Origin: Geodermatophilaceae bacterium
GTDB lineage: Bacteria > Actinomycetota > Actinomycetes > Mycobacteriales > Geodermatophilaceae
Reading direction: 5' to 3'
NCBI GenBank assembly: GCA_013813215.1
Contig: JACCSC010000252.1
Coordinates: 1-15,294 of the forward strand
Length of the DNA stretch: 15,294 bases
Part shown: in pieces, positions 1 through 7,485 of the stretch
Numbering within the stretch: the first letter of the stretch is position 1
Layout of the letters: every line of letters begins with the position of its first letter
Notes under the pieces: model-generated
Told to the model about the DNA's origin: nothing
The model's input: only the letters and a program-made list of their open reading frames with translations
Database searches by the model: none
Program-made: the position numbers and the translations under genes

Positions 1-241
1 GGGCCGCGACGACCAGGCTCCACTTGACGCCCACGACGAAGGCCGAGGTGGGCAGCGGCAGGTTCAGCAGTTCGCCGACGATCAGCGGCTGGTAGAGGTC
101 CGTGGGCACGTCGGCGTGCCAGGCCACCCACGACGTCGTGAGCAGGACGTCGATCGGGATGAACAGGTGGGCCAGCACGCGGAACGCCGCCACCCTGGCC
201 AGCGGCATCGGCTCGGTCCACCACCGGGCCACGCGGTTCAT
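1..241 (-). CDS. Multi-pass membrane protein, N-terminal part (HTTM-like), cut by window edge
   Basis: Reading leftward from an ATG at 241, the frame stays open for 80 codons to the window edge, so only the N-terminus is visible. It begins MNRVARWWTEPMPLARVAAF, followed by a hydrophobic stretch at about residues 20-40 (VLAHLFIPIDVLLTTSWVAW) and a second one starting near residue 67. A charged, Trp-rich start followed by an A-F-R-V-L stretch before the first helix resembles HTTM/gamma-carboxylase-like membrane proteins, but that is a weak family guess. The ATG overlaps the TGA of the upstream gene as ATGA (238-241), so the two are probably translationally coupled and may work together. The ligand and activity are unknown. 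That it is a real membrane-protein gene is fairly sure; the family is not. Confidence 0.6.
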   Translation of the reverse strand, partial: MNRVARWWTEPMPLARVAAFRVLAHLFIPIDVLLTTSWVAWHADVPTDLYQPLIVGELLNLPLPTSAFVVGVKWSLVVAA

Positions 242-722
242 GACACCGGCTCCGCGGCCACCGGCTCGGCGTCCCAGGCGGCGGTCACGGTGTCAGTGAA
301 CTCACCGGTCCGTACGCCGCCGCGGAGGTCGTCGCGGCGTACGACGATTTCGACCGGGTCAGCGGCGGGCGGTCGGGGTTGCGCCGGGCCTAGGACTCGG
401 CGATCAACGCCAGCAGGGTCGGATCGGCGACGAGGCGCCCGAGTTGGCCCTCGATCTCGGCCCGGCGCAGCCCGGTCTCCGAGTCGTCGATGGGGATGCG
501 ATCCCCGAGGGCGTTGACGCCGTCGACCCGGGTCGACTTCACGACCGTGTCGGGACCGCTGCGCGTGGAGTACATCCGGAACGGTCCCACCGGGAAGGCA
601 CTGTCCTGGGCCCACACTGTGCCGACGGCGGTCAGAGCCAGCACGACCGCGGCCGCCAGTAGCCGGACGGTTCGGCCCGGCTGGCCGAGCGTGGTGTCCT
701 GGTCGAACCCCGGCCCGCCCAT
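238..722 (-). pseudogene. Small membrane-anchored or secreted protein, broken by in-frame TAG and a frameshift
   Basis: The ATG at 722 starts MGGPGFDQDTTLGQPGRTVR, then one hydrophobic segment (about residues 20-38, LLAAAVVLALTAVGTVWA), which is a signal anchor or signal peptide. An exported domain containing FPVGPFRMYSTRSG follows. This frame stops at TAG 390-392 after 110 residues. Past the stop, the same frame still reads like protein (ARRNPDRPPLTR), and from about position 354 the sense moves to another frame (VEIVVRRDDLRGG onward), ending in a TGA at 238-240 that overlaps the next ATG. Restoring one base near 354 and reading through TAG gives a protein of about 161 residues. The function is unknown. 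The downstream coupling and the continuing sense support one original gene. The alternative is a genuine 110-residue protein ending at 390. No convincing Shine-Dalgarno is visible; the kinase stop is 22 bases upstream. Confidence 0.6.
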
Positions 723-744
723 GACGGATAGCCTAGATCTGCTC

Positions 745-2495
745 CTACTCGGTGAGCAGTTCCGCCAGCTGCTCGACGACGGAGTCACGCAGCTCGGGTG
801 GGACCTCGTCGCCGTAGGCGAACAGGCCGGCGCCGGCCACGGCCGCACCCGAGGCCAGGAAGATCAACTCCACGACGAACGTGGACTCACCGGACTCCGA
901 GTCCGACAACGGCACCACGATCCGCTCGCCCGCCCCGTCGATCGCGCCCGCCAGGTCGGGCAGGTCGACGCTCTGGTAGGTGACGTCGGACTCGAAGTCG
1001 ATATCGGAGGTCAACGAGGTGCCGAGCGAGCCCAGGTCGCTCGGACAGCGGCCCGGCGGGCGCAGGGCACCGACGACGGCCTCGGCCTGGCCCGGCGAGG
1101 GCATGATGATCCCCGCGGTCTGAACGCCGCTGTCCTCGTCGACGAACAGGTCGGACACGGTGACGTCCCGGCCGGCCAGCGTCCCGGCGTCGGTCCCCAT
1201 GTCGATCATGGGCAGGACGAGACAGGTCAGCAGGCCCTCAGCGGTCACGAACGCACGCAGCGGACCGCTGGAGCCGGAGTCGTCGAACGTCCACCCCGCG
1301 CCGGGCAGGTCGTCCGCGCCGAGCAGGAGGTCGCTGCCGACGAGGCCCTGCCGGGGTTCGGGGGCGGTGAGCGCGCGAACCACGATGACTCCGGTGACCG
1401 CGAGCGCTACGACCAGGACAGCGCTGAGAGCCAGGAGGAGCGGGCGCCGCGACCGGTGACCCGGGCGTTGGGCGGCCGCGCCGACCGAGTCCTGGTGCCC
1501 GCCCGGCAAGGCGGCTGTCAGGCCCGCCGGAAAGGGCGAGACCGCCGTCTGGTCGGGTCTGGCCTCGCCGACGGTCCCGGGAACGTAGGACATCGTGCGC
1601 GCCGGGTCGACCGGGTCCCCGAGCGGTGGCGGCAGCAGCTGCTGGCCGGCCACCGACAGCGGGGTGACGGTCAGGCCCAGGGCCTGCTGGGCCCGCTGCA
1701 ATCCGATACCCAGCGCCAGGGCGGAGTCCGGGCGCTGCGCCGGCTCCTTGGCCAGCGCGGCCTCCAGCACGACCGCGATGGCCTCGGGTACTCCGAGCGG
1801 TCGGAGGTTGGGCGGCGGCTCGGACATGATGCGGTACAGCACCGGGGCGATGGAGCCGTCGCCGTCTCCGGAGTCGAACGGCGCCCGCCCGAGGATCAGC
1901 GCCATGACGGTGGCCGCGAGGGAGTAGACGTCCGCGAGGGGTGTCGCGGGCTGGCCGTTGAGATCTCCGGGGCGACGTACCCCGGCGTGGCGGTGATCTC
2001 CCCGGATCGGGTCAGGTCGGTGTCGGCGAACCGGGCCTGCCCGAAGTCGGCCAGCCGCGGGGCGCCGTACTCGTCGACCAGGACGTTGGCCGGTTTGAGG
2101 TCGCGGTGCAGGATCCCCGCCTCGTGCGCGGTCTGCAGCGCCCCGGCGAGCCGGACGCCGATGTCGGTGGCCTCGCGCCAGGGCAGGGGCCCGGACCGGG
2201 CGAGCCGGTCGGTCAGGGATCCGCTGGGCAGGAACGGCATCACCAGGAAGCCGTGCTCTTCCGGATCGACGCCGCCGTCGTACACCGGGACGATGTGCGG
2301 GTGCCCGGACAGCTGGCCCAGCGCCCGGCACTCCTGGGTGAACCTCGCCCGTGCCCGCTCGTCGAGTGTGGCCGAGATGACCTTGATCGCGACGTCGCGC
2401 CGGAACCGTTCCTGCCTGGCCCGGTAGACCACGCCGAAGCCGCCGCGGCCGATCTCCACCAGATCGGTCACGTCGGGGCGGCGCGGCTCGGTCAC
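745..2495 (-). pseudogene. Transmembrane Ser/Thr protein kinase (Hanks type), frameshifted near 1962
   Basis: From a GTG at 2495 the N-terminal frame shows a complete front half of a Hanks-type kinase. It has the glycine loop GRGGFG (from residue 16), the VAIK lysine (K38), the catalytic loop HRDLKPAN (D132), DFG (D150) and GYVAPE (about 172-177). Right after APEI the frame runs into nonsense, while the next frame continues exactly as expected with LNGQPATPLADVYSLAATVM and the kinase C-lobe. Codons for I and L share base 1962, so one base is missing. The repaired protein is about 583 residues. It would have a kinase domain, a Pro-rich linker, one membrane helix (LLLALSAVLVVALAVTGVIV) and an extracellular domain of about 220 residues with two cysteines and no PASTA repeats. 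It would act as a membrane sensor kinase; the signal is unknown. It lies 39 bases after the amidohydrolase. Confidence 0.85.
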
Positions 2496-2534
2496 ACCCT
2501 CGATCCTCGCAGAGCCGGCCCCGAGGCCGCGGAC

Positions 2535-3710
2535 TCAGCTGACCGGTCGCCCCCGCGAGACCACCATCCGCACCTGACGCAGGGCCGTGAGGTCCCGGGT
2601 GGCGTCGCCGTCCACGATCAGCAGATCGGCGTCGAGGCCCGGGCGCAGCTTCCCGGTGCGTCCGGCCAGGCCGCAGGCGGCGGCCGAGACACTCGTCGCC
2701 GCCGCGAGCGCTGCGGTCGGGTCCATCCCGCACTCCGCCAGGTCGATCACCGCCTCGGGCAGGACACCGTGCGGCTTGGGCGGACTGATGCCCGCGTCCG
2801 AACCTCCGACGAGACGTACCCCGGCGCGCTGGAGCCCGGCCACGTGGTCCAGCAGCAGTTCCCAGGTGACCCCTTGGCGCTCCATCATCGCGCGCACCTG
2901 GGGCGCCGGCTCCACCCCCGGCGCCCGGCCCAGCGTCGGACAGACGTTGGTGCCGGCGCCGGCCAACCGTTCGGCCAGCCCGGGCGACGGCCGGAATCCC
3001 TCCGCGGTCAGGCACGAGCAGTGCTCGATCCCGTCGACCTCGGCGTTCAGGCACTGCTCGACGGCGGGCAGCCCGTGGGCGTGCGCGGTGACCGGCAACC
3101 CGAGCCGGTGCGCCTCCTCCACCACCAGGCGCACCTCGTCGAGCGTGAACTGGCAGCTGCGGATGTCGGTTCCGGGGGTCATTGCCCCACCGCTGGCCAT
3201 GACCTTGACGACGTCGGCGCCACGCTCGGCGCGCTCCCGGACCGCCCGGCGCAGCTGGTCGGCCCCGGCCACCGCGCCGCCCATGGACGAGCAGTGCCCG
3301 CGGATGGAGGTGATCGGTGGTCCCGCGGCGACCACCGTGGGCCGGCCGTCAGCGGTCCGGCTGCGTTCGACGACGGCCCACTCGTGGTCGCCGAGGTCGC
3401 GGACCGCCGTTACCCCGGCGGTGAGCTGCTGACGCAACGACCTGTCGATGATCTGGTCGATGTCGTGGGGGCTCAGCTCCGGCAGCTGGTCCAGCGCCTG
3501 CCGGCCGCCATCGGCGCAGAGGTGCACATGCGCATCGACCAGCCCTGGCAGCAGCGTCGCATTGGGCATGTGGACCACCTCGCAGTCCGCGGGTGTTGCG
3601 GCCGAACCACGCTCCACCCCGACGATCCGGTCGCCTTCGACCAGCACCAACGCGCCGCCGGGCACGACCGCTTCACCATCGAAGGCCGTGTCGGCACGGT
3701 ATGCGCGCAC
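2535..3710 (-). CDS. Metal-dependent amidohydrolase (imidazolonepropionase/prolidase-like)
   Basis: A 391-residue protein of the amidohydrolase superfamily, a TIM-barrel metal hydrolase that usually cleaves amide or cyclic amide bonds. The metal ligands are visible in order: HVH after LPGLVDA (H61, H63), a lysine in ADVVKVMASGG (K169) that is carboxylated in binuclear members, H210/H212 in PVTAHAHG, H230 in DGIEH, and D305 in GGSDAG. The C-terminal KLRPGLDADLLIVDGD is the typical small beta-sandwich return. The GTG at 3710 is chosen because GGGAGG (3715-3720) lies 4 bases upstream. There is no signal peptide, so it should be cytoplasmic. The substrate cannot be told from sequence; close relatives are annotated as imidazolonepropionase-like or Xaa-Pro dipeptidase-like. 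It lies 54 bases after the PhzF-family gene, probably in one transcript. Confidence 0.9.
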   Translation of the reverse strand: MRAYRADTAFDGEAVVPGGALVLVEGDRIVGVERGSAATPADCEVVHMPNATLLPGLVDAHVHLCADGGRQALDQLPELSPHDIDQIIDRSLRQQLTAGVTAVRDLGDHEWAVVERSRTADGRPTVVAAGPPITSIRGHCSSMGGAVAGADQLRRAVRERAERGADVVKVMASGGAMTPGTDIRSCQFTLDEVRLVVEEAHRLGLPVTAHAHGLPAVEQCLNAEVDGIEHCSCLTAEGFRPSPGLAERLAGAGTNVCPTLGRAPGVEPAPQVRAMMERQGVTWELLLDHVAGLQRAGVRLVGGSDAGISPPKPHGVLPEAVIDLAECGMDPTAALAAATSVSAAACGLAGRTGKLRPGLDADLLIVDGDATRDLTALRQVRMVVSRGRPVS

Positions 3711-3764
3711 TCTGCCTCCCGCCGCGGTAGCACGTCCCGCGAGCAGGCTAGGCCCAGGCCGGGG

Positions 3765-4613
3765 TCACGGCACCCGAATTGTCCCTTTGGCGATAGGAAC
3801 CACCGAGCCGGTGACGGTGACCTGGACCGCGGTTTCCCCCCGTACGACGGCGGTGCAGCGCAGGACCGAGGGCCGCTGCAGTTCCGCGCCCTGGTGGACC
3901 GTGTACGCCGACGTTCCGGACGGCAGGAGCCCGGCGGCGGCGAGGTGGACGCCGAGCCCCAGAGCGGCTGACCCGGTGGCCGGATCCTCGGCCACGCCGA
4001 CACCCGCGGCGAAGACCCGGGCGTGCGCCGTACGCCGATCCACGTCCCAGGCGTAGACGCAGAGCCCACCACCGTCCGAGCCGAGCGCCGCAACCAGTGC
4101 GCGCGGATCCGGCATGGCGCGTGCGACGGCGTCCTCGGTTACCGGCAGGTAGCCGAACTCCAGCCCGCAACCGGCCAACCGCGCTCGACCCGCGCCGTCC
4201 GCCGGCTCGAGGCCAACCGCCGTGAGTAGCTGCCCCGCGTCGAGGTCGCCGCCGAGGGTCGGCTTACCGCCGGTCAGGCTGACCTCCACCAGCCCCACGG
4301 ACAGCGGCAGCAGGCCGGCGCCGCGCTCCTGCAGGACACTGCCCGCCGGCAGCCGGCCCAACCGAACCAGCGTGTGCGCGGAACCGATGCTGGGATGCCC
4401 GGCGAAGGGCAGTTCGGCGGTCGGGGTGAAGATCCGCAGCCGGTAGTCCGCTACCCGCGACGGCAGCGGGAACGCCGTCTCGGACAGGTTGAACTCGCGG
4501 GCCAACGCCTGCAGCTGCTCGCCGGACAGGTCGTCGGCGTCCAACACCACGGCGAGCGGGTTCCCGGCGAACGGCCGGTCGGTGAACACGTCGACGACCT
4601 CGTAGTGCAGCAC
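3765..4613 (-). CDS. PhzF-family isomerase/epimerase-like protein
   Basis: A 282-residue protein with the full PhzF fold signature: DVFTDRPFAGNPLAVV at the N-terminus, NLSETAF with the catalytic glutamate (E45), IFTPTAELPFAGHPSIG (61-77), and EDPATGSA (209-216) in the second half-barrel. Length and motifs fit the family, which includes diaminopimelate-epimerase-like enzymes and PhzF of phenazine synthesis. No phenazine genes are nearby, so the phz name should not be used and the substrate is open. The GTG start at 4613 is supported by AGGAG (4619-4623) with a 5-base spacer. It is the first gene of the leftward run and is divergent from the MgtE-like gene across 82 bases. Confidence 0.9.
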   Translation of the reverse strand: MLHYEVVDVFTDRPFAGNPLAVVLDADDLSGEQLQALAREFNLSETAFPLPSRVADYRLRIFTPTAELPFAGHPSIGSAHTLVRLGRLPAGSVLQERGAGLLPLSVGLVEVSLTGGKPTLGGDLDAGQLLTAVGLEPADGAGRARLAGCGLEFGYLPVTEDAVARAMPDPRALVAALGSDGGGLCVYAWDVDRRTAHARVFAAGVGVAEDPATGSAALGLGVHLAAAGLLPSGTSAYTVHQGAELQRPSVLRCTAVVRGETAVQVTVTGSVVPIAKGTIRVP

Positions 4614-4618
4614 GCTTG

Positions 4619-4623
4619 CTCCT
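4619..4623 (-). promoter_or_regulatory. Shine-Dalgarno deciding the PhzF-family start
   Basis: AGGAG on the minus strand lies 5 bases before GTG 4613. The open frame extends far upstream with no sensible protein, so this site is what fixes the start. Confidence 0.75.
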
Positions 4624-4683
4624 GGATACCGCAGCGCCTCCGCGGCGACGAGGGCGTCGGCGCTCGGGCGGTCCGCGCGACGG

Positions 4684-4689
4684 TAGCCT
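4684..4689 (+). promoter_or_regulatory. Possible -10 box (TAGCCT) for leaderless transcription of the MgtE-like gene
   Basis: TAGCCT fits the actinobacterial TANNNT -10 pattern and ends 6 bases before the GTG at 4696. There is no Shine-Dalgarno before that GTG. Together these fit a leaderless mRNA starting at or next to the start codon. No clear -35 is visible. This is inference from one short motif. Confidence 0.35.
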
Positions 4690-4695
4690 GCGGCC

Positions 4696-5940
4696 GTGGC
4701 CACGGCGACCAGGGTGTTCTGCGCCCGCCTGAGCGGGATCGCGGTTTTCGACCCGAACGGCGACCAGATCGGCCGGGTCCGCGACGTCGTGGTCAGCCTC
4801 CGGCTGGGCACCCTGCCGCCGCGGGCGACCGGGCTCGTCGTGGAGATCCAGCAGCGCCGTCGCATCTTCGTCCCGATGGACCGGGTGACCACGATCGACA
4901 GCGAGGCCATCGTGCTCGGCACCGGCACGCTCAGCGTGAAGCGCTTCGAGCAGCGGCCCAACGAGACGCTGGTCGTGGCCGAGCTGCTGGACCGCCGGGT
5001 GACCCTGAAGGACGGCGGCGCCGCCGTCTCGGTCAGCGACGCGGCTTTGGAGCAGGACCGGACCAAGCACTGGCTGCTGGCCCGGCTCGCGGTACGGGAG
5101 GTGACCGGGAAGCGGATCCCCCGGCGCGGGCACGTCCGGCAGGTGGACTGGGACGCCGTCGAGGGGCTGTCGTTGGCCTCCACCGACCAGGGCGCGGACA
5201 GCCTGCTCGCGGTCTTCGAGGACATGAAGGCCGCGGACGTGGCGAACGCGCTGCGGGACCTGCCCGAGGAGCGGCGTCAGCAGATCGCCGAGGCGCTCGC
5301 CGACGCCCGGCTGGCCGACGTCCTGCAGGAGCTGCCCGAGGAGGACCAGGTCGAGATCATCGGCCGGCTCGCGGGCGACCGGGCCGCCGACGTCCTCGAG
5401 GCGATGGACCCCGACGATGCGGCGGACCTGTTGGCCGAGCTACCCGCGGCCGAGCGAGAACGCTTGCTGGCCCTGATGGAACCGGCCGAGGCCAAGCCCG
5501 TGCGCCAGCTGATGGGCTACTCCGAGGACACCGCCGGCGGTCTGATGACCAGCGAGCCGGTGATCCTGCCTCCGGATGCGACGATCGCCGAGGCCCTGGC
5601 GCGCGTGCGCCAGCCGGAACTGAGTGCGGCGCTGGCCACCCAGGTGTACGTCGTGCGGCCGCCGGTGAGCACGCCGACGGGCACCTTCCTGGGGGCGGTG
5701 CACATCCAGCGGCTGCTGCGCGAGCCGCCGTTCAACCTGGTCAGCAGCCTGCTCGACGACGAACTGGACCCCCTGACCGCCGACACCACGCTGCCCGCGC
5801 TCACCCGCTACTTCGCGACGTACAACCTGGTCGCCGCACCGGTCGTGGACGCGCAGAACCACCTGGTCGGCGCGGTGACCGTCGACGACCTGCTGGACAG
5901 CCTCCTGCCCGACGACTGGCGCGAGGACCCGGATGGCTGA
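4696..5940 (+). CDS. Soluble MgtE N-domain/CBS protein with PRC-barrel-like N-terminus
   Basis: A 414-residue protein without membrane helices. Residues about 8-75 look like a PRC-barrel (VFDPNGDQIGRVRDVVV). Residues about 170-270 are the helical MgtE intracellular N domain, with repeated acidic L-P-E-E and D-P-D-D-A-A-D-L-L motifs. Two CBS domains follow (about 282-345, starting GLMTSEPVILPPDATIAEA, and about 348-405, ending VGAVTVDDLLDSLLP). In true MgtE channels the N and CBS domains sense Mg2+ and gate a five-helix pore; here the pore is absent, so it is a sensor or regulator rather than a transporter by itself. M. tuberculosis has a comparable gene (Rv1232c) near sigE. It overlaps the DUF1003 gene by 8 bases, which suggests a joint role. 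The GTG start lacks a Shine-Dalgarno. Confidence 0.88.
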   Translation: MATATRVFCARLSGIAVFDPNGDQIGRVRDVVVSLRLGTLPPRATGLVVEIQQRRRIFVPMDRVTTIDSEAIVLGTGTLSVKRFEQRPNETLVVAELLDRRVTLKDGGAAVSVSDAALEQDRTKHWLLARLAVREVTGKRIPRRGHVRQVDWDAVEGLSLASTDQGADSLLAVFEDMKAADVANALRDLPEERRQQIAEALADARLADVLQELPEEDQVEIIGRLAGDRAADVLEAMDPDDAADLLAELPAAERERLLALMEPAEAKPVRQLMGYSEDTAGGLMTSEPVILPPDATIAEALARVRQPELSAALATQVYVVRPPVSTPTGTFLGAVHIQRLLREPPFNLVSSLLDDELDPLTADTTLPALTRYFATYNLVAAPVVDAQNHLVGAVTVDDLLDSLLPDDWREDPDG

Positions 5941-6409
5941 GCGGCGGGCGCGGGCTCGCCTGGACCAGCCGCGCGAGCCGCGCCGCCTGGTCCCCCGCAT
6001 CGACGCCGACGCCTTCGGCCGGTTCAGCGAGAACATCGCCCGGTTCCTCGGAACGGGGCGCTTCCTGGCCTACCAGACCATCACCGTGACCATCTGGATC
6101 ATCCTGAACCTGGTCGCTCTACGGCTGCGGTGGGACCCGTACCCGTTCATCCTGCTCAACCTCGTCTTCTCCACGCAGGCCGCGTACGCCGCCCCACTGA
6201 TCCTGCTGGCGCAGAACCGGCAGGCCGACCGGGACCGGATCACCATCGAGGAGGACCGGCAGCGGGCGCAGGCGGCGAAGGCCGACACGGAGTACCTCGC
6301 CCGGGAGCTGGCCGCCCTGCGGATCGCGATCGGCGAGCTGGCCACCCGGGACTTCCTGCGCTCGGAGCTGAACCGGCTGGTCGAGGACAGTGACCGCCGC
6401 CCCAGCTGA
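5933..6409 (+). CDS. DUF1003 family membrane protein
   Basis: A 158-residue protein. It has a basic N-terminus, two membrane helices (about 43-63, FLAYQTITVTIWIILNL region, and about 71-93, FILLNLVFSTQAAYAAPLIL), then a charged, probably coiled-coil tail (97-150) rich in Arg, Glu and Ala. The LNLVFSTQAAYAAPLILLAQN stretch with the following D-R-D-R is typical of DUF1003, whose biochemical role is unknown. The ATG at 5933 lies inside the end of the MgtE-like gene (8-base overlap), so the pair is co-translated. The same pairing is known in mycobacteria near mrp. The downstream inverted repeat at 6439-6492 probably ends the transcript. Confidence 0.88.
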   Translation: MAERRARARLDQPREPRRLVPRIDADAFGRFSENIARFLGTGRFLAYQTITVTIWIILNLVALRLRWDPYPFILLNLVFSTQAAYAAPLILLAQNRQADRDRITIEEDRQRAQAAKADTEYLARELAALRIAIGELATRDFLRSELNRLVEDSDRRPS

Positions 6410-6438
6410 CGTCGGTCTGCCACGTCGCCAGCCGGGAA

Positions 6439-6492
6439 AGTGGTCCCGACACGCAGCCGGAGGTTCCCGCCGATCGGCGTGTCGGGACCACT
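6439..6492. terminator. 16-bp perfect inverted repeat between convergent genes, probable bidirectional terminator
   Basis: AGTGGTCCCGACACGC (6439-6454) and its exact complement GCGTGTCGGGACCACT (6477-6492) can form a 16-bp stem with a 22-base loop. The repeat starts 30 bases after the DUF1003 stop and lies 6 bases beyond the azlD stop on the other strand. This is the right place for a shared terminator. There is no U-tract, which is common in high-GC actinobacteria. The loop carries a further short palindrome GCCGATCGGC (6469-6478). Confidence 0.7.
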
Positions 6493-6498
6493 CGCGCC

Positions 6499-6801
6499 TC
6501 ACGTGAGGGTGTGCGCCAGGGCCGCGGCACCACCGGCCACGAGCAGGACCACGAGGAACGGCGCCCGCAGGAGCAGCGCCACCGTGGCCGCGGCCAGCCC
6601 GACCAGCCGGGAGTCCAGGACCAGCGCGCGGCCATCGGTGAAAGCCTGTACGACGACCAACGCCGCCAGCATGGCGGCCGGCACCAGCTCGACCGCGCGG
6701 CGTACGGCAGGGCGGTCCAGCAGACCCGCGGGCGCGGCCAGGCCGGCGTACTTGAGCAGGTAGCAGCCGACGGCCGCCACCAGCACCACGGTCCAGGTCA
6801 C
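6499..6801 (-). CDS. azlD: AzlD-type small subunit of branched-chain amino acid exporter
   Basis: A 100-residue protein with about four hydrophobic segments (TVVLVAAVGCYLLKYAGL near the N-terminus, VPAAMLAALVVVQAF, LVGLAAATVALLLRAPFLVVLLVAGGAAAL). Its size and layout are those of AzlD, the small partner of AzlC. The GTG at 6801 overlaps the azlC TGA as GTGA. That overlap, rather than the longer open frame extending upstream, sets the start. AzlCD pairs export branched-chain amino acids or analogues at the plasma membrane; the substrate here is inferred from family and partner only. Confidence 0.85.
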   Translation of the reverse strand: MTWTVVLVAAVGCYLLKYAGLAAPAGLLDRPAVRRAVELVPAAMLAALVVVQAFTDGRALVLDSRLVGLAAATVALLLRAPFLVVLLVAGGAAALAHTLT

Positions 6802-7475
6802 GGCGCCCGGCCGATCCACCCGAGTCCGACGGCGGCCGCGGCCAGGATCACCTGCAGCCCGGGGTTGACGATCGGCGTCAGGGCCAGCGCGATCAGCGCT
6901 CCGCCGAGGGCGACCGTGCGATCGCGCCGGCTCGCCCGCAACCGGGGCCACAGCAGCGCGAGAAACGCCGCCGGAACGACGGCATCCAGCGCGGCCTGCG
7001 CCGCCGGGAAGGCGAGCAGCTCGGAGCCGAGGGCGCCGGCCAGGGTCGACAGGTTCCACCCCACGAACAGCGAGGTCCCCGTCACGGTGAAGGCCAGGCG
7101 CAGCGTCGCGGGCGTGGGTGCGGCCAGTGCCATCGCCGTGGTCTCGTCGATCACGCCGTGCGCGGCGACCACGCGCCGGAGTCCGCGCCAGCCGAGCGGG
7201 CGGGCCAGGCGCAGGCCGTAGAGGGTGTTGCGGCTCCCGAGCATCAGGGCGCTGGCCACGGCCGCGAGCGGCGCGCCTCCTGCCCCGAGCACGCCGACCA
7301 GGGCGAACTGCGAGGCGCCGGTGAACATCAGCAGGCTCAACGCGCAGGTCTGTGCGACGCCGAGGCCGGCCGCGATCCCCGCGGCGCCGAACGCGGCGCC
7401 GTACAACCCGACCGCCAAGCCGACGCCGAGACAGTCGCGGACCACCGCGGCCCGAGCCGGCTCGGTCGAATCCAC
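6798..7475 (-). CDS. azlC: AzlC-type branched-chain amino acid exporter, large subunit
   Basis: A 225-residue multi-pass membrane protein of the AzlC/YgaZ family. The N-terminal YGAAFGAAGIAAGLGVAQ, the LSLLMFTGASQFALVGVL segment and SRNTLYGLRLA are the usual family landmarks. Later helices include LRLAFTVTGTSLFVGWNL. Length is normal for the family. The start is GTG at 7475, 10 bases after the marR stop and without a strong Shine-Dalgarno, so translation is probably coupled to marR. Together with AzlD it would form the exporter, probably under control of the adjacent MarR protein. Confidence 0.88.
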   Translation of the reverse strand: MDSTEPARAAVVRDCLGVGLAVGLYGAAFGAAGIAAGLGVAQTCALSLLMFTGASQFALVGVLGAGGAPLAAVASALMLGSRNTLYGLRLARPLGWRGLRRVVAAHGVIDETTAMALAAPTPATLRLAFTVTGTSLFVGWNLSTLAGALGSELLAFPAAQAALDAVVPAAFLALLWPRLRASRRDRTVALGGALIALALTPIVNPGLQVILAAAAVGLGWIGRAP

Positions 7476-7485
7476 CTCGGTCGGG

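Noticed and set aside
490..2427. Long plus-strand open frame of 645 codons
   Set aside because: It lies antisense to the kinase and small-protein genes. Its composition is the Arg/Gly/Pro/His-rich mix typical of GC-rich shadow frames, and no domain is recognisable.
745..2495. Two separate genes: a short kinase and a membrane sensor protein
   Set aside because: The downstream frame has no start codon context at the junction and begins mid-kinase (LNGQPATPLADVYSLAATV is C-lobe sequence), so a single broken gene is the better reading.
2106..3971. Long plus-strand open frame of 621 codons
   Set aside because: It is antisense to the amidohydrolase, which has full catalytic motifs and a good ribosome site; the frame itself shows no family features.
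4374..6089. Plus-strand open frame of 571 codons over the MgtE-like gene
   Set aside because: It is out of frame with the clear PRC/MgtE-N/CBS protein; repetitive Arg/Gly/Ala composition.
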